Assembly (NCBI GenBank): GCA_035610365.1
Contig: CM069435.1
Location: 15,737,123 to 15,801,122 of the forward strand
Direction: 5' to 3'
Length of the DNA stretch: 64,000 nucleotides
DNA from: Aquatica leii
Taxonomy: Eukaryota > Arthropoda > Insecta > Coleoptera > Lampyridae
The notes below the pieces were generated by a model that ran no database searches, was not told the origin of the DNA, and saw nothing but the letters and a program-made list of their open reading frames with translations. This document shows, in pieces, positions 1 through 11,742 of this stretch. Numbering within the stretch: the stretch's first letter is position 1; every line of letters begins with the position of its first letter. Made by a program: the position numbers and the translations under genes.

Positions 1-399
1 TAATAAGTCCCCATGCAATTAAATAACTAAATAAATACCCTACTTCGTCCTAGCTGACTGTATAAATAAATCAAAATGCCATGCAAAAATAAATTAAGTT
101 GCACTCTGGTTTTACGTTTGACTCTGGTTTCTTCTAGCGAATAGAATGAGTTCGTTAACGTCGGACACCAGTCTAAGGATGGACACGCGGGAATCGGTAA
201 ACGGTTTCACTCTGGTTCTTAGAGTACTCCGGTGATCATCGAACTCCCGCGAAGCGAGAATCCTATGTGACGGAGTATCAGGAACACCACACGACAGGCA
301 TCGGTCGTCATCTGAAACGCTGATGCGATGTGAGAATTTGGACGGTCGCTCGTCCCAGATCGTGGGACATGTTGATCTAGTTTTGGATATTGTGTATCA

Positions 400-2710
400 T
401 GGAATAGGCGTTACGCCCCTTATGGGATGCATCCCACAGTCGCATGAGGAATCGATAGGAACTGTACGATAGGCTCCGAAGATCGTACGAAGGAATAAGG
501 ACTGTGGAGATGCCAGTTTCCTGACAATATGGGTATGTTTTAGTCTATGATACCAAATGTCTAAGCCATATGTGAGCATGGGGAAGCCTGCACTATTAAA
601 GATGGTCACTAATGATTTCTTATGTAGGTTTCATTTACAACGAGAATACTTGTAAAACAAGTGCAAGAGACTCTTACACTTGTTAACCACATAAGTACAG
701 TGTTTGACGAAGCTCAGTTTGTGATCAAGCAAAAGTCCGAGGTATTTGAATTCGAAAACTCTTTGAACTGGAATATCGTTTAGTCAAACTGTGGGATCTC
801 TTGACAACGGGAAGCCAAGAATCATGTACTTGGTCTTGTCAGCTGAGACTGTCAATTTGTTGTTGACAGCCCAGCGAGTCAGAGTGTCCAGGCACTGTCG
901 TGATTTTGCCTCTAGGTCGCGTCTATTGTCTGCGGATACTATCATGGTAATATCATCCGCGTAAGAAAAAATGTCGCAGTTATCAGGTAAGTCTCGTTCA
1001 AGTAAGGAATCAACAACAACGTTCTACAAGTTCGGCCCGAAAACCGAGTCTTGGGGGCAACCTTTTGTTAGTCGTTTTGTATAAGAACAGCCAGAAACGT
1101 TCGTGGAATAAGTGATCGAGCGACTCGATAAATAACTACGAATGACGCGCACTGCGTCTGCAGGTGCTACTTGACGACGAGAGCTTCAATTATTGATGGT
1201 CACCATTCGTTAATAAATGTTTCGGAAATGTCTATAAAAATAAAGAGTCTATACTTGGAGACGTTCGTCTGTACTTTTGTCATTAATTTACGAATGGCGT
1301 CTGTCGTCGTTGTGGAGGAATACTGTCATGTAATTTCTTTAACAATACACGTTCAAAAAGTTTACCTAGTTCTAAAAGTAGCGTTATCGGACGGTACGAA
1401 TTGGGGCTGGCGAGATCCCTCTTACTAGGATTGAGAATCGTGATTAGTCTACCAGTTTTCCAACCGTTTGGAAAATACCCGCATGGAACACAGGAATTAA
1501 ATAGGTCAATGAACGTAGAAGAGAGGAAATCTTGTACGACTGTTCTTAGAACGTTACAGTGTACTTCGTCCGGTTCTGGAGCTTTATTTTTGGGAATTCT
1601 GCTAGGCACCGACGCTATGTCCTTTTTTGTAACCACCCAGTCTGGTCGGGATTCAATATTTGCAAAAGATCGGGATCTAATTTAGGCTTGGTAAGGATCG
1701 TCGTTCGTCGGATCGTCGTCTGGGACAAGGGAACTAACAATTGACTTAATTGTGTCTTGCTCTGTGAGAATGTATCTGTCACCGTCACGAACGTTAGAGC
1801 ATGGTGGGATAGCCAGGAACTTTTGTAAGGAAATTCTATAAACTAATCTTCACGGACTCGCTGCCAAACTTTTCTCAACAAACCTTTGCCATGAGCTAAA
1901 TTTTGGATTCTTCACTGCCAGTTTGTACCAGTGAAGCGCGGCCTTATACGAATTTAGCCTTTGAGTTTTTAGCTCTGTTGGGGTTTTTTGTGTTTGCTTT
2001 CTTAAGCAACGTACGACTCGCTTTAACTTATTTAGCTTTGGACTCCATCGCGGTACACCAGCTCTAGTATTTGAGCGAACTCGGTTTAAGCTATTTCGGC
2101 TAGACTCGAGGATCAACCTGGTCAGCTTATAAATAGAGACGTCTGTAGAATTAGGATCATGGCACTAAGCTCCACGTGGAAGATACGTAGGAGGAAGCGC
2201 GCTGACCTTTTTGTTCAACTTGACAGGATCTATGTGTTTTACGTCTAGGATACGCTTGGGGATCGGAACCGGTCGAGGATTTTCGACGGTTAAATCAAAA
2301 CGTATAAGTCTATGGTCACTTTCAATCACCGACGATGCTAGAGTGATATCAATGTTTGAAGAACCTTGGTGACTAGCAAAGGTAAAAATTTGGTTGAGCT
2401 TATTTACAACACATAGGGCACGTTCACCCACGAGGTTCTCTACGCTTCTGCCTCGATGACTGAGGGTAACTACTCCGACGGGCTTCGCGTTGTTGAAAAC
2501 AATAGCCGAGAAATACCGCATAGAAGTGGATGTGGTGATCCTGTTGATGGGCAAGGCCGCTCCAGCGAGCCGATACCCTGAACCAGAACGATACACATAG
2601 AGCTCTTGGGTCAGTAAAATGTCAATGTCGTTGTCGGAGGCGAAGCCCATGACTTTCAAGGTTGCAGCACGAGAACGCTAAAGATTCACTTGCGCAATCC
2701 TAAAAGTCAT
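400..2710 (-). pseudogene. LINE copy 1 ORF2 (endonuclease-reverse transcriptase), broken
   Basis: Pol-like second ORF. It begins at the ATG at 2710 with an RIAQVNL-type start typical of apurinic endonucleases in this group, with a stop soon after. The endonuclease part (2165-2659) ends with an intact SDH motif before RLIRFDL. The arginine-rich linker follows at 1850-2116. The reverse transcriptase starts at 1283-1636 with a PNSYRPITLL block. Near 950-985 the minus strand encodes an intact YADD active-site box. At least three frame changes and several stops separate these parts. The endonuclease is shortened: the GDFN block visible in copy 2 is missing. Confidence 0.85.
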
Positions 2711-2806
2711 AAGAGCGTCCTCACCGTCCATAATCGGTGTTAGCAATCTTGGCGTCAAACCTCTTTAAGTACGCCGGGCAGTTATTGAAAGACGCCTTGT
2801 GTTTTA

Positions 2807-3665
2807 TCACCTCGTCTTTATGGCAAAGTACTTTTTTACTTCGGGAGTTAGTTCAATTATCCAATTGCAATTGGATCTATCTCTAGGTCCGCATTTAAAT
2901 AGCACCTTCAGGTCTTCTCTGGACTGTTGCATTATTTCATAATTGGCGACATCGAAGTTTTGCTCAAGGATCGCCTTTTTTACCTGCTCGGGGGAGAGGT
3001 TGGTAGGAACGTCCGTGATAGAGATCTTAGGAAGGATTTTGCCTTGCGGTCTGATGACAAGGCCGGCTTTGTCAAGGATATCCGCTGGGATCTTGGAAAG
3101 GTCGGTTTTTTCGGACTCCAAACAAACGGAGTTTCGTCCCATTTTCGTCACTCGGTCTATTCTTAGACCAAGCGTGGTAGGATTAAGAATTGTCATAAGC
3201 TTTGTTTTGATCTCGTTAGATGTCTTCATGTTAGACTCGGGCTTGGGAACTATCACAACTGTGGACCTTGGGACTGACGAGACGGATTTACTGGAAGATA
3301 CCTTTACTCTGTTTGCTACTCTGCTAGACCGAGCTAGTTGAGTGTAAGAAACCAGTTGTGACTTGTTGGATGGCTGGTGATGACAACTTGTCAGTCACCG
3401 TTTTCAAGGCGTCCGAAATATTTAAATGTTGCTGCGACATTTTTTTGGTAAGAGTTGATCTACGAAAGATGGCTTGAATGCGGTACAGTACATCTATTAA
3501 TTTTTTTCCTCTGGCAACAGATTCTTTGGAGATAGAAATCAGCTTAGACATAGTTAGGACTTCTGCTTCGAAGGATTCTTCGAGTGTGGACAGTTAGGAG
3601 TCATCGGATTTGTTGTCGGACTCGGCTTCGCGACGACGCTTGTCACTGGTAGACTCAACCTCCAT
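2807..3665 (-). pseudogene. LINE copy 1 ORF1 (Gag-like), broken
   Basis: Gag-like first ORF, expected to bind the element's RNA. The start chosen is the ATG at 3665, followed by a Lys/Arg/Glu/Asp/Ser-rich N-terminus that matches the start region of copy 2. A stop lies about 23 codons in and a frameshift between the segments 3324-3551 and 2807-3256. The second segment holds the conserved ORF1 core: a P-K-I-S-I-T-D-V-P stretch, then a QNF motif and an NCNWIIEL stretch, as in many R1/Jockey ORF1 proteins. CCHC knuckles expected after this core are not readable here; degenerate Cys-rich traces remain in copy 2. Assignment is by family resemblance and by position before the endonuclease. Confidence 0.7.
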
Positions 3666-4013
3666 GGCGGAGGCCGAGGGGACGGAAGAAGGTGCGCGCG
3701 ACTTCTTAGGATTACGGCGAATAACTAGTGTCGACGTACCCTTTGGCCGTGCAAATGGATATTATTGCCGTATAAGACTTATAACCTGAGCTTCGTTGCC
3801 CACCTTTAACTCCGTGGAGGTAGGGTTCTAAAGCTTTTCGTGTAGAGGAATTTACATTATAGAAAATCAAAGTATATATAATAATTAACAAATTAATAAA
3901 ATCGCCATATCTTAATACCAGGAATCACAGTTGCTCACAATTTAGAAAATCAGTTACCTAAGCTTTAGCTATAGGTGAAAGATTTATTCGCAATCTGAAG
4001 AGAAACCAGAGTC

Positions 4014-6221
4014 CTTTTATAATGAATACTAACAGAACCTACTATAGAAAAAAGTTGGTTACAATCTACTTATCTCGTACACAAACGCACCTTGCTTCTT
4101 GTTTTTTTTGCCACTCGCTTACACAAAAGTGTATTTTGTTTTGTTTTTAAAAAAACGCGAACGCAAACAATGTTGTGTAAAAGGTAATTTTTATCTACAT
4201 AAAATTTTCTCGATGATATGCAAATGTATATTAATAAAAATTTTAGATTACCTACTTAAATTCTCCGTGATAGATTAAAAATAATTTTGAATATAACTTC
4301 TTGTCATATTTTATCAATTTGTGTATTAACCTTAACATATAGATTGTCGTCGCGGCCTTTCTTTTATAGAATTTTTGAGTTTTACAATATTTTTATAGAA
4401 AGCATTTAAATATCTGTTATCTGTAGAAAACGCATCGCTCGACTACTTTTTCATCGACTTTAGTTGTAAAATAGATCATTACAAAAAACTTTTTTATTTT
4501 AACGGGATAATAGCTTATGAAAGTCTTTTCTAAATATTAATGAAATAATTTTTGAAATCGGATGAGGACGTTACCTCCTACATCCAAACTTACAAATTTT
4601 ACTTCTTTAGATTATTAAGGTGAAAATTGTTGGGGTGGCTATCTCCTAAAAAAACTGCACGTTGCATGGAAATTCTAAACTATCTAAGAATGTAGTTTTT
4701 ATATCTCTTGAGTAATCCCCAAACTATAAATTTTTTTTCTTCACTCGTTCAAAACGTATAGCTTCGTCCCGGTACTTTTTGGAAACCCTCTGTATATGGT
4801 CAAAATACCAGTCAAAAGAAATATATAACAAAGCTTTGTGTTATTACCTACAGGAATGATAACATTGTTATTACTGTAATGGTTACAATGAATAATATTT
4901 ACTGTGGTTGATTGTTTAATTAGTAGAAAGTATTTCAGAATTTGATAAAAGAAAAGTGTGTCATTAATTAATCATCAATAAATATCGAAACTGAATCATG
5001 CACGGTGACGTGAGCTTCAGCTTTGTTAGTTATTTTAGTTCTATTACGTATGTAGAACGGGCTTGTTATCTATAACGACTCCACCCAGAGGAATTCGTAA
5101 TAAAATTTATATCGGTTTGTTAGGTAGGTACACGATCGTCTAATATTCATTGTTAAATTTAAGCGGTGTCGGGTGTACCTACATCAATAATTACATAGAA
5201 GGTTGCATACATATGCTAAAAGCAATGTAAATGTAGTAGGTATTAAAAGCCAATGTAATTACTTTCAGAAACGGTTTTTGCAAAGAAATCAATACACATA
5301 ATTATCGAAAAAAAATGTAGAATTAATGAATAATAATGCATTTTTACACACTCGAACGAATACTAAATAAAAAAAACTTAAAAAAACAAATTGAAAAAGT
5401 TGTATTAAAGAAACAAATATTTGAAACGAAAGAAGTAAAACAAAAATAATAATAATAATAAATACTAATTAATAGACAAAAATTAAAAAGAAAATGAGAA
5501 CAATATCGAAATCAAGACAGCACATGAAAAACATGACAATAATCAGAAAATGGAGTAAGTAAAGATAAGGTACCAGAAGCGAGTCCTTAACAGCAATTTA
5601 TACGATTAGAACTACTAAGATACAAAAAAACTAAAAGGATAGAATAAATGGATTAATAATTAAAAAATAAAAAGAATACAACAGGTTTACAGTGTAGTAA
5701 ACACAGTTTTATAGAGAAAATTTTAATTTTGTAGTTTTTTACAAAGAAAAATTTACTTTACATGTACAAAGCATATACATGAACTCAAAAATGTAGTACG
5801 TTACAAAATTATGTTTCAGTGATATAACTATTACAGATTCGCGTTATGTTTATTTTGTTAAAAAAATTTATTTATCATAATATGATATTAATCTTCACAT
5901 GTTTGCTAAGCTTATAAATTAAAATTGAGCCGAAGATGGCACTATCAACAGGCAGCTTCTAGCACAGGAAGATAACACACAGGACACAATACACATTTTA
6001 AGAAGTACAATAAAGAAAAAAGACATATTTTTTACATTCGTAGACGTGAAACATGATGCCTTCGACTACTATTGAAAATTAATATAAATAAGTCTAAAAC
6101 AATGTTTATCAACAAGACAAAAACAAAGAAATATACATTAAAGAAGCAACGCTAGAAAATCTAACAACTATATACCTAAATAACTAAAGTTCCTTAAATT
6201 GCATTTAAAGAACTAACATAG
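4014..6221. other. AT-rich intergenic stretch between LINE copy 1 and gypsy copy A
   Basis: No convincing gene. A short AAT microsatellite lies near 5446-5461. The segment near 4590-4800 ends in a CCCTCTGTATA-type sequence like those seen at the ends of some insect repeats, but no partner end was found. A possible reverse transcriptase scrap at 5920-6070 is listed separately. Confidence 0.6.
5920..6070 (+). pseudogene. Possible reverse transcriptase fragment
   Basis: A short open frame reads a TQDTIHILRSTI stretch followed by FFTFVDVKHDAFD. This resembles the segment before reverse transcriptase motif A of RTE/CR1-type LINEs, where a TQD..F.LR helix precedes FVD.KKAFD. One extra residue sits in the motif and a stop follows at once. 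No other reverse transcriptase block was found nearby, so this may be a tiny relic or chance. Confidence 0.3.
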
Positions 6222-6576
6222 TAAAACGTTCGCGAAGTTATTGTCAACTTCAAGAACGTTCACGATCACGTCTACTTTCAGAATGTTTACCGAAGGATGT
6301 AGAAAATTCTCGAGAGAGATAACAGAAATATATAAAAACGCTTCAAAGGAATCATAGGTCAGTGTTTCGAAATCGGAAGTAATAAGATCGTATAAATAAA
6401 TAAATGATTAAAGCGTGTGTTAGAGATAAATATAACGGAGTTCAAGCGTACGTGCCTTTAATGTAAACAAGTGTCAGTTTTAGATAAACAGAAGTAATAT
6501 ATAAATTAGTGTAAGCGGTTTTCTTAAATATTACTAGAATTAATTAGTTACGTGTATTTATAAACGTGTAATTATA

Positions 6577-8354
6577 TCTATATATATATAAAAATGTTAT
6601 GTTGGTTTGTGTACGCTTTAAAAACTCAAAAAGTTCTGCACCGATTGAGTTGAAATTTTAACATGATTTAAAATCCGCATCAAGGATGGTTTTTATATAT
6701 TTTTTGCATCAGTCACATATCTGCGACCGCGAGAAAATAATTTTTTTTAACGATCAGCTGTTTACCAGTGACCGCGCCATCTGCCGTAAGCTAGGAAAAC
6801 ACTCGTTGACAACCGAAATAATAATGACGCAGTGACATGAGAAACAATTTCGTTCCTAATTACATTGTTTATTTACAAAAAAATTTGCATCTGATTCTGA
6901 TTATTATACAATCTGAATTAAATATTCACTTAAATCAAGAATTTTTAATAGTGTTGTGATCGAACTGCGCCTTTCACCAAATCGTAAGTAGAGGTTATAT
7001 TTTATATCAAAAATTGACAGTAAAAATATTATTAACTGACAGGCAAAATAAAAGGACTTATTATAATTCAAGTGGATTTCTAACAGAAGTGAGTGGTTAT
7101 ATCTTTTTTATTACATCTAACACGTGGACGTAATTATATTATTTATTTTGGATTAACCTCACTTTTAATGTATATAAATATAATTACATTAAAACTAGCA
7201 ATTATTAATTAATACGAATGTCAATATAGTAAACATCAATTAATTTCAATAATAAAATCAAATAAGATAACAATTAAATGTAAAACAGTTCAGTTAGAAA
7301 ATGAAAACATAAAGACGTGCATTTTTTATTACATTTTTCATAATTTTCATATATTTTTCGTTTTTAATAATTTACGGTTGTACATTGTGTTGTTTTTCTT
7401 GGATTTTCTGTAACCTTATATACTGAGTTTGCAAAACAGAAGTATGTTTTTAATACTCTTATGAAAGTATCAAATGATGAAACTGGCAAGATTTACTTCT
7501 TAGATGCACCTGGTGGTACAGGAAAAACTTTTTTGATTTCTATATTATTAGCAACAATTCGCTCACAAAATAAAATTGCACTCGCTTTGTCGGGAATTGC
7601 AGCAACTTTGCTTGAAGGTGGTCGAACAGTCCATTCAGCACTAAAATTGCCATTAAATATGCAAAGCAATGACACTCCAACCTGCAACATTTCGAAGAAC
7701 TCTGCAATGGCAAAGGTTTTGCAGCAATGTAAAATTATTGTTTAGGCGAATCGAGGATATATAAATCAGTTGATTCGGCTACTAACGAAGATGATGTAGT
7801 CAACTATCCACCGGAATTTTTAAGCTTGCTGGACTTGCCAGGATTGGCACCTCACAATCTTCAATGAAAGGTTGGATCGGTTGTTATAATGTTGCGAAAT
7901 ATCAACCAACCGCGTCTTTGCAACAGAACACGGTTAGCGATAAAAAAATTACTAAACAACGTGATAGAAGCAACTATACTCAAAGGAAAGTATAAAGGAG
8001 AAAATGTTCTCATCCCGCGCATCCCAATCATTCCGACTGATGTGCCATTTCAGTTTAAATGACTACAGTTTCCAGTGCGGCTTGCTTTTGCTATGACCAT
8101 AAACAAGTCCCAGGGGCAATCATTAAGTGTTTGTGGTATTAATCTGGAAAACCCATGTTTCTCACATGGTCAATTGTATGTTGCATGTTCCCGTGTTGGA
8201 AAACCATCAGATTTGTTTGTCTATGCGCCAGGTAATCACCAGGGTGACGGTTCTGTTTAGAAGAATTTTTTACCCCGACTATAAAATACGTAGGAACAAA
8301 AAATTGCAATATTAAAAATCTTTTTGACAGTACGAAGTCTGTCGGGTCCGCTAG
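6577..8354 (+). mobile_element. Helitron, decayed, with both termini
   Basis: Rolling-circle transposon. It starts TCTATATATATA at 6577, directly after an A. It ends CTAG at 8351-8354, directly before a T, matching insertion between A and T without target duplication. Near the 3' end a 5-bp stem (GACAG 8326-8330 with CTGTC 8339-8343) sits 7 bases before CTAG, as expected. The body keeps pieces of the Pif1-type helicase on the plus strand; no Rep/HUH nuclease was found, so it is an internally deleted, inactive copy. It lies inside the 5' LTR of gypsy copy A, whose two halves join when it is removed. Confidence 0.9.
7434..8260 (+). pseudogene. Helitron Pif1-like helicase, broken
   Basis: The N-terminal part (about 7434-7745) reads QKYVFNTLMKV, then a Walker A block APGGTGKTF, then a SGIAATLL block, typical of the Helitron Pif1-family helicase. 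A stop follows at 7743. The middle (7780-8060) reads in pieces, with a PPEFLSLL stretch and a late RLCNRTRL-like block, plus stops. The end (8075-8260) holds [13 protein letters not shown] and the LYVACSRVG block, the conserved C-terminal helicase motifs. The Walker B region is deleted. The upstream frame extends before the first ATG, so that ATG is not a true start. Confidence 0.9.
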
Positions 8355-8387
8355 TTATTAATACATTAGTTTTAAAATTCGCTACAT

Positions 8388-8405
8388 TGGTGTCAGTTGT
8401 AGGGT
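8388..8405 (+). other. Primer-binding site of gypsy copy A
   Basis: TGGTGTCAG begins one base after the end of the LTR (ACA at 8384-8386). This is complementary to the 3' end of a leucine tRNA acceptor (CTGACACCA), a plausible primer. The match beyond nine bases was not checked. Copy B has a related but mutated sequence at the same place. Confidence 0.65.
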
Positions 8406-8597
8406 ATCAAACCCGTTAAAAACATTGATATTGTGTAAATAATCAACTGTTTAGTTCGCAATTCGTGTGTTTGTATGTAGCGTGTAATTCTAGCTATTTC
8501 AGTTCGTTAAACTAGTGTCGGGCGTTATTAAAATTTAGTGTAGTTAAACTTTTTATCCGTGTCATAACTTATGTCGATAACTCGTAATCAAACCAAA

Positions 8598-9110
8598 ATG
8601 GATGCAAAACTATTTGAATTTCTCAAATCGATAAAAAATGGTTAAAAATCGTTAAAAAAAATATGGAAGAAAAACTATCCAAACATTCTCAAAATATGGA
8701 AGAAAAATTTTCAGAAAATTGAAGAAAAGTTATTTGAAAATACCTAGAAAATAAAAGAAAAATTGATGGAAAATTCTAGAAGTTTAAAAGAAGAAATACG
8801 AACGAACATAGAAAATCAAATTAAAATTGTTGTTAAATTCAAGAGAAGAAATGTGCGGAGTTCTAGACAACAAAATAGAAGCAATAGAGAACAATCTACA
8901 AGACAGAATGAAATTGCTTGAAGAAAGAATTAATTAATGGTCAACCTACTACAAGCAGTTTGAAGCTGCAGTTACAGCTAATGGTTGGAGCAACAAGCAG
9001 AAAACAAAGTCTTTAATAGTGTCCTAGAGACGCGCTTGTAATTTTGTAGACTGTTTCTGATTACTTGCAAGAAAATTTCGCTTAATTTCACGTTTAGAAA
9101 TGAGATATGG
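8598..9110 (+). pseudogene. Gypsy copy A Gag, broken
   Basis: Starts ATG at 8598, reading MDAKLFEFLKSIKNG, matching the minus-strand start at 23261 in copy B. The region is rich in Lys, Glu, Ile and Asn with repeated EKL-type units, giving a likely long coiled coil. Stops interrupt it within 20 codons and again later. The rest of Gag, including the CCHC knuckle, is missing; the sequence jumps to the protease near 9200. Confidence 0.7.
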
Positions 9111-9199
9111 AGACTACGACTACGCTGTACTAAGTTCATAAGAAGATCAGAAGAGCATCCGGAAAACTAGAAGAGGTCCACCGAATAAGACAAAAATGA

Positions 9200-11370
9200 C
9201 TAGATGGCAAGAACAATGGAAAAAGTGTTCAGTTACTGGTTGACACGGGAGCCATGAAGACTAGCATTTGTCCAGACATATTAAAGAAAAGTTCAGTGAG
9301 ATGCGTGAATTCTAACGAAGATACGTCGTCAAAGAAGTGCCCGCAACATCTATTGGACATTCTTACCTTCAAATGCCAAAACCTCAACCAATACTAGCTG
9401 GTTAAAGTTAAAGTGTTGATCCAGCAGTATCAAGATGTTCGCGCTGGGTACTAGTTCCAAAGAAAGAACTAACGTGGTGAAGCATAAAATTAATATCGGG
9501 GATGCTCGGCCGATCTACGCCGATTTTATTTGGCAAAAAAAGAAGACAATACAAATAATTACGGATAAGGAGAGAGGTGTGATTGAACCTTCAAATAGCT
9601 AACTGGCGTATCAAGTGGTACTCATAAAAAAGAAAAACGAATCAACGAGGTTTTGCGTAAACTATAGACAGCGTAACGATGTGACCAAAAAGGACAACTA
9701 CTCAGGGATCCTGAAAAACCGGCTTTTACGATTGGAGCTGGTTTGTGACAGTTCATTGTGATGCCCTTCGGCCTGTCTAACGCTTTTGCAACGTTCGAGC
9801 GTTTGATCGAGACCATCTTGGAAAACGTGCTTGGTTTACTTAGATCATGGTTGGAAAGGCGTTTGGAGAACACTTAAACAACTTGAAAGAAGTTGTAATA
9901 AAAAATTATTCCGAATAAAGAACGTATAAAATTCATTTAATAAATGCAAAATAATATAACCACGGTAGCAATCGGAAGCACAGACCTCTGGGTGTGAGTT
10001 TGAATGAAAATAAATACAAAGATGTGAATTCCTTTAATTTACTAACTATAACTTAATATACTATTTACATTAGAGAACAAAGAACAATATTTGAATTAAA
10101 CATATTAGAAATAAAACAGGATTTAAAATAAAATATTAGGGCGCCAACCACCTTTAAATTGGTGATAAAAACGTAAAATCTTACATCTAATTATTAATTA
10201 TTGATATTAAATGCAAATGTCGTAAACGTTTGATTTGTTATCGAGTGAAAAGTTTTAATAACTGAATTTAATTGCTTGAATGTAAAATGTACTATTAGTA
10301 TTAATTCCAGTTGACTCACCACATGATATGACGTTATCGTATAGTTTCTATTTTTAGCACATACTTTGTTGTAGTGATAAAATTCTTCTAAAGGAATGTA
10401 GATTTCCAACCACACCAGCAAGCATTAAACCAATGTATAAATCCAATGACGGAAAATCCAGTAATTAAAAGACAAAACCAAAATAAATGATCCAGTAAAA
10501 GCGAAATACCAGAAAATAAAAAGATCCAGAATAAAAATAAAAGACCCTAAATATAAATAATTAGAATGGTTTTTTGAATGACATGCTATACTCACGTTAC
10601 ATTTCAATGCAACGGCTTTGATACAATTCCTTTGTCTAACTATTGCGTAACATTGTGAAATCACTAAAAATGTTGAATTCGATAGAAAAATTATATCAAA
10701 ATAAAGGTAAACTCACCAATAATTAGATGGAATGAATAAAAATTAAATTACATGGGTTTTTACGTCATAATCAAGAAAATTTGTCTTCCTCGCATCACTC
10801 ACGTGAATTACGCAAGATTGTTCAAACGGAAGTGCAAGCTTAAGCTGTATCCCTGGTACATTTGAAACAACGCGACGTTGCTAAACTGAATAAATTTACG
10901 TGCAATATCAGTTTCAGAAAATAAACAAATGTAAAATTGAATTTTAATGTAATGAACTCTAACGGGACGTTACAAAGTGTTCCAACGACTACGTGGTACA
11001 AATCTAACACTGAGCTCAAAGAAGTGCCACGTATTTAAGAAGGAAGTGCAATACTTTGGTTATGTCGTATCTAGAGATGGAGTAAAGGCTGACCCAGACA
11101 AAATCCGAGCAGTGCAAGCATGGCCAACACCAATTGACAAACATCAGGTTCAAAGTTTCCTTGAGTTGTGCACCTATTATAAACGATTTGTACCCGTATT
11201 TGCTAATATTGCCAAATCTTTGACGAAATTGACTGAGAAGATCCGAATTTAGAATGAATACTGCAAAACTGCTTTCCATAAACTAAAACAGGCTTTAGTC
11301 ACTTCGCCAATTTTAAGTTATCCAAGAGAAGAGGAAACATTTGTTTTAGATACCGACGCAAGAAATCTTT
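9200..11370 (+). pseudogene. Gypsy copy A Pol: protease and reverse transcriptase, split by solo LTR
   Basis: Near 9220-9290 the frame reads QLLVDTGAMKT, an aspartic protease active site (DTG). From about 9480 a gypsy reverse transcriptase begins, with FCVNYRQRNDVTKKDNYS near 9649-9702. A deletion then removes the YVDD part and joins to KPAFTIGAG and FIVMPFGLSNAFATFERL (near 9715-9800). The frame is cut at 9893 by a 1081-bp solo LTR and resumes at 10979 with the thumb region, including FGYVVSRDGVKADPDKI and SFLELCTYYKRFV. The start of RNase H (FVLDTDARNL) lies near 11340; the rest is deleted. Confidence 0.88.
9894..10974. mobile_element. Solo LTR (1081 bp), nested in gypsy reverse transcriptase
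   Basis: Begins TGTAAT and ends GTTACA, with the TG...CA ends of an LTR. It is flanked by a 4-bp target duplication AAGT at 9890-9893 and 10975-10978. The element at 57954-59014 is about the same length, similar throughout, and has its own different duplication (ATGT), which fixes both ends. Removing it restores continuous gypsy reverse transcriptase sequence. It has no internal region, so it is a solo LTR left by recombination. The superfamily is uncertain; it is not related to the gypsy LTRs in this window. Confidence 0.88.
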
Positions 11371-11700
11371 GAGCAGAATCATCAAAGCGTACTGGGCGCG
11401 GTGGGACTTTTTAAGAGAAGAAGACTGTATTCTTAAACGATCCCTGGAGAGTGTCGAGAGCACACAAAACAGACTGCAGTTGGTAGTGCTAAAGAGCCAG
11501 GTGTTACAGGTGCTGAAGCATCTGCACGATGGTACATCAGGAGGACACTTTGAGAAAAGTTCGAGAAAGATTCACTGGGTGCAAAGAGAACGTCATAAAA
11601 TGGTGCCGTAAGTGCACGATCTGTGCATCAAAAAATAGTCCAGCGAGAAAGCACAAACCGATAAAGCAGTATGACGTGGAAAGCCCTTTAGAAAGAGGTC
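11371..11700 (+). pseudogene. Gypsy copy A integrase zinc-binding fragment
   Basis: After the RNase H deletion the frame reads VLKHLHDGTSGGHF, the two histidines of the integrase HHCC domain, and after a frameshift WCRKCTICASKN, its two cysteines. The linker TQNRLQLVVLKSQVLQ matches sequence just upstream of integrase in gypsy elements. The catalytic core is deleted near 11690-11700, where the sequence joins to the end of integrase (hints of HINRLASF). Copy B has the reverse pattern: histidines and core, but no cysteines. Confidence 0.8.
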
Positions 11701-11742
11701 CACATCAATCGTCTAGCCTCGTTTGCTGGCGATAACCAAATT

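Larger units (their letters stand above)
52..4013 (-). mobile_element. LINE copy 1 (I/Jockey/R1-group non-LTR retrotransposon)
   Basis: Non-LTR retrotransposon on the minus strand: ORF1 near 2807-3665, ORF2 near 400-2710, 3' end at low coordinates. The limits come from comparison with the other copies. Similarity to the 13800-17814 copy stops at 4013, just after AAACCAGAGT on the plus strand. Similarity to the 55257-56372 copy stops near 52-60. ORF2 has an apurinic-type endonuclease, then reverse transcriptase, and no RNase H was seen, which suggests the R1/Jockey side of the I group. The low-coordinate flank is rich in TAAATA units, like a short A/T tail. Many stops and frameshifts make it inactive. 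There is an internal deletion near 445, where copy 3 has about 200 extra bases. Confidence 0.85.
6222..8386 (+). repeat. 5' LTR of gypsy copy A, split by Helitron
   Basis: The segments 6222-6576 and 8355-8386 together (about 387 bp) align with the reverse complement of the LTRs at 18822-19225, 25586-26042 and 31808-32240. The shared start resembles TGAAACATTCGCGAAG; here the second base is A, giving TAAAAC. The end is GCTACA at 8381-8386. The intervening 6577-8354 is a Helitron. The 4 bases before the LTR are ATAG, but the 3' LTR is missing, so no target duplication can be tested. Confidence 0.82.

Noticed and set aside
4740-4800. Sequence ending CCCTCTGTATA like the end of some insect repeats
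   Set aside because: No matching opposite end or target duplication found within the spacer.
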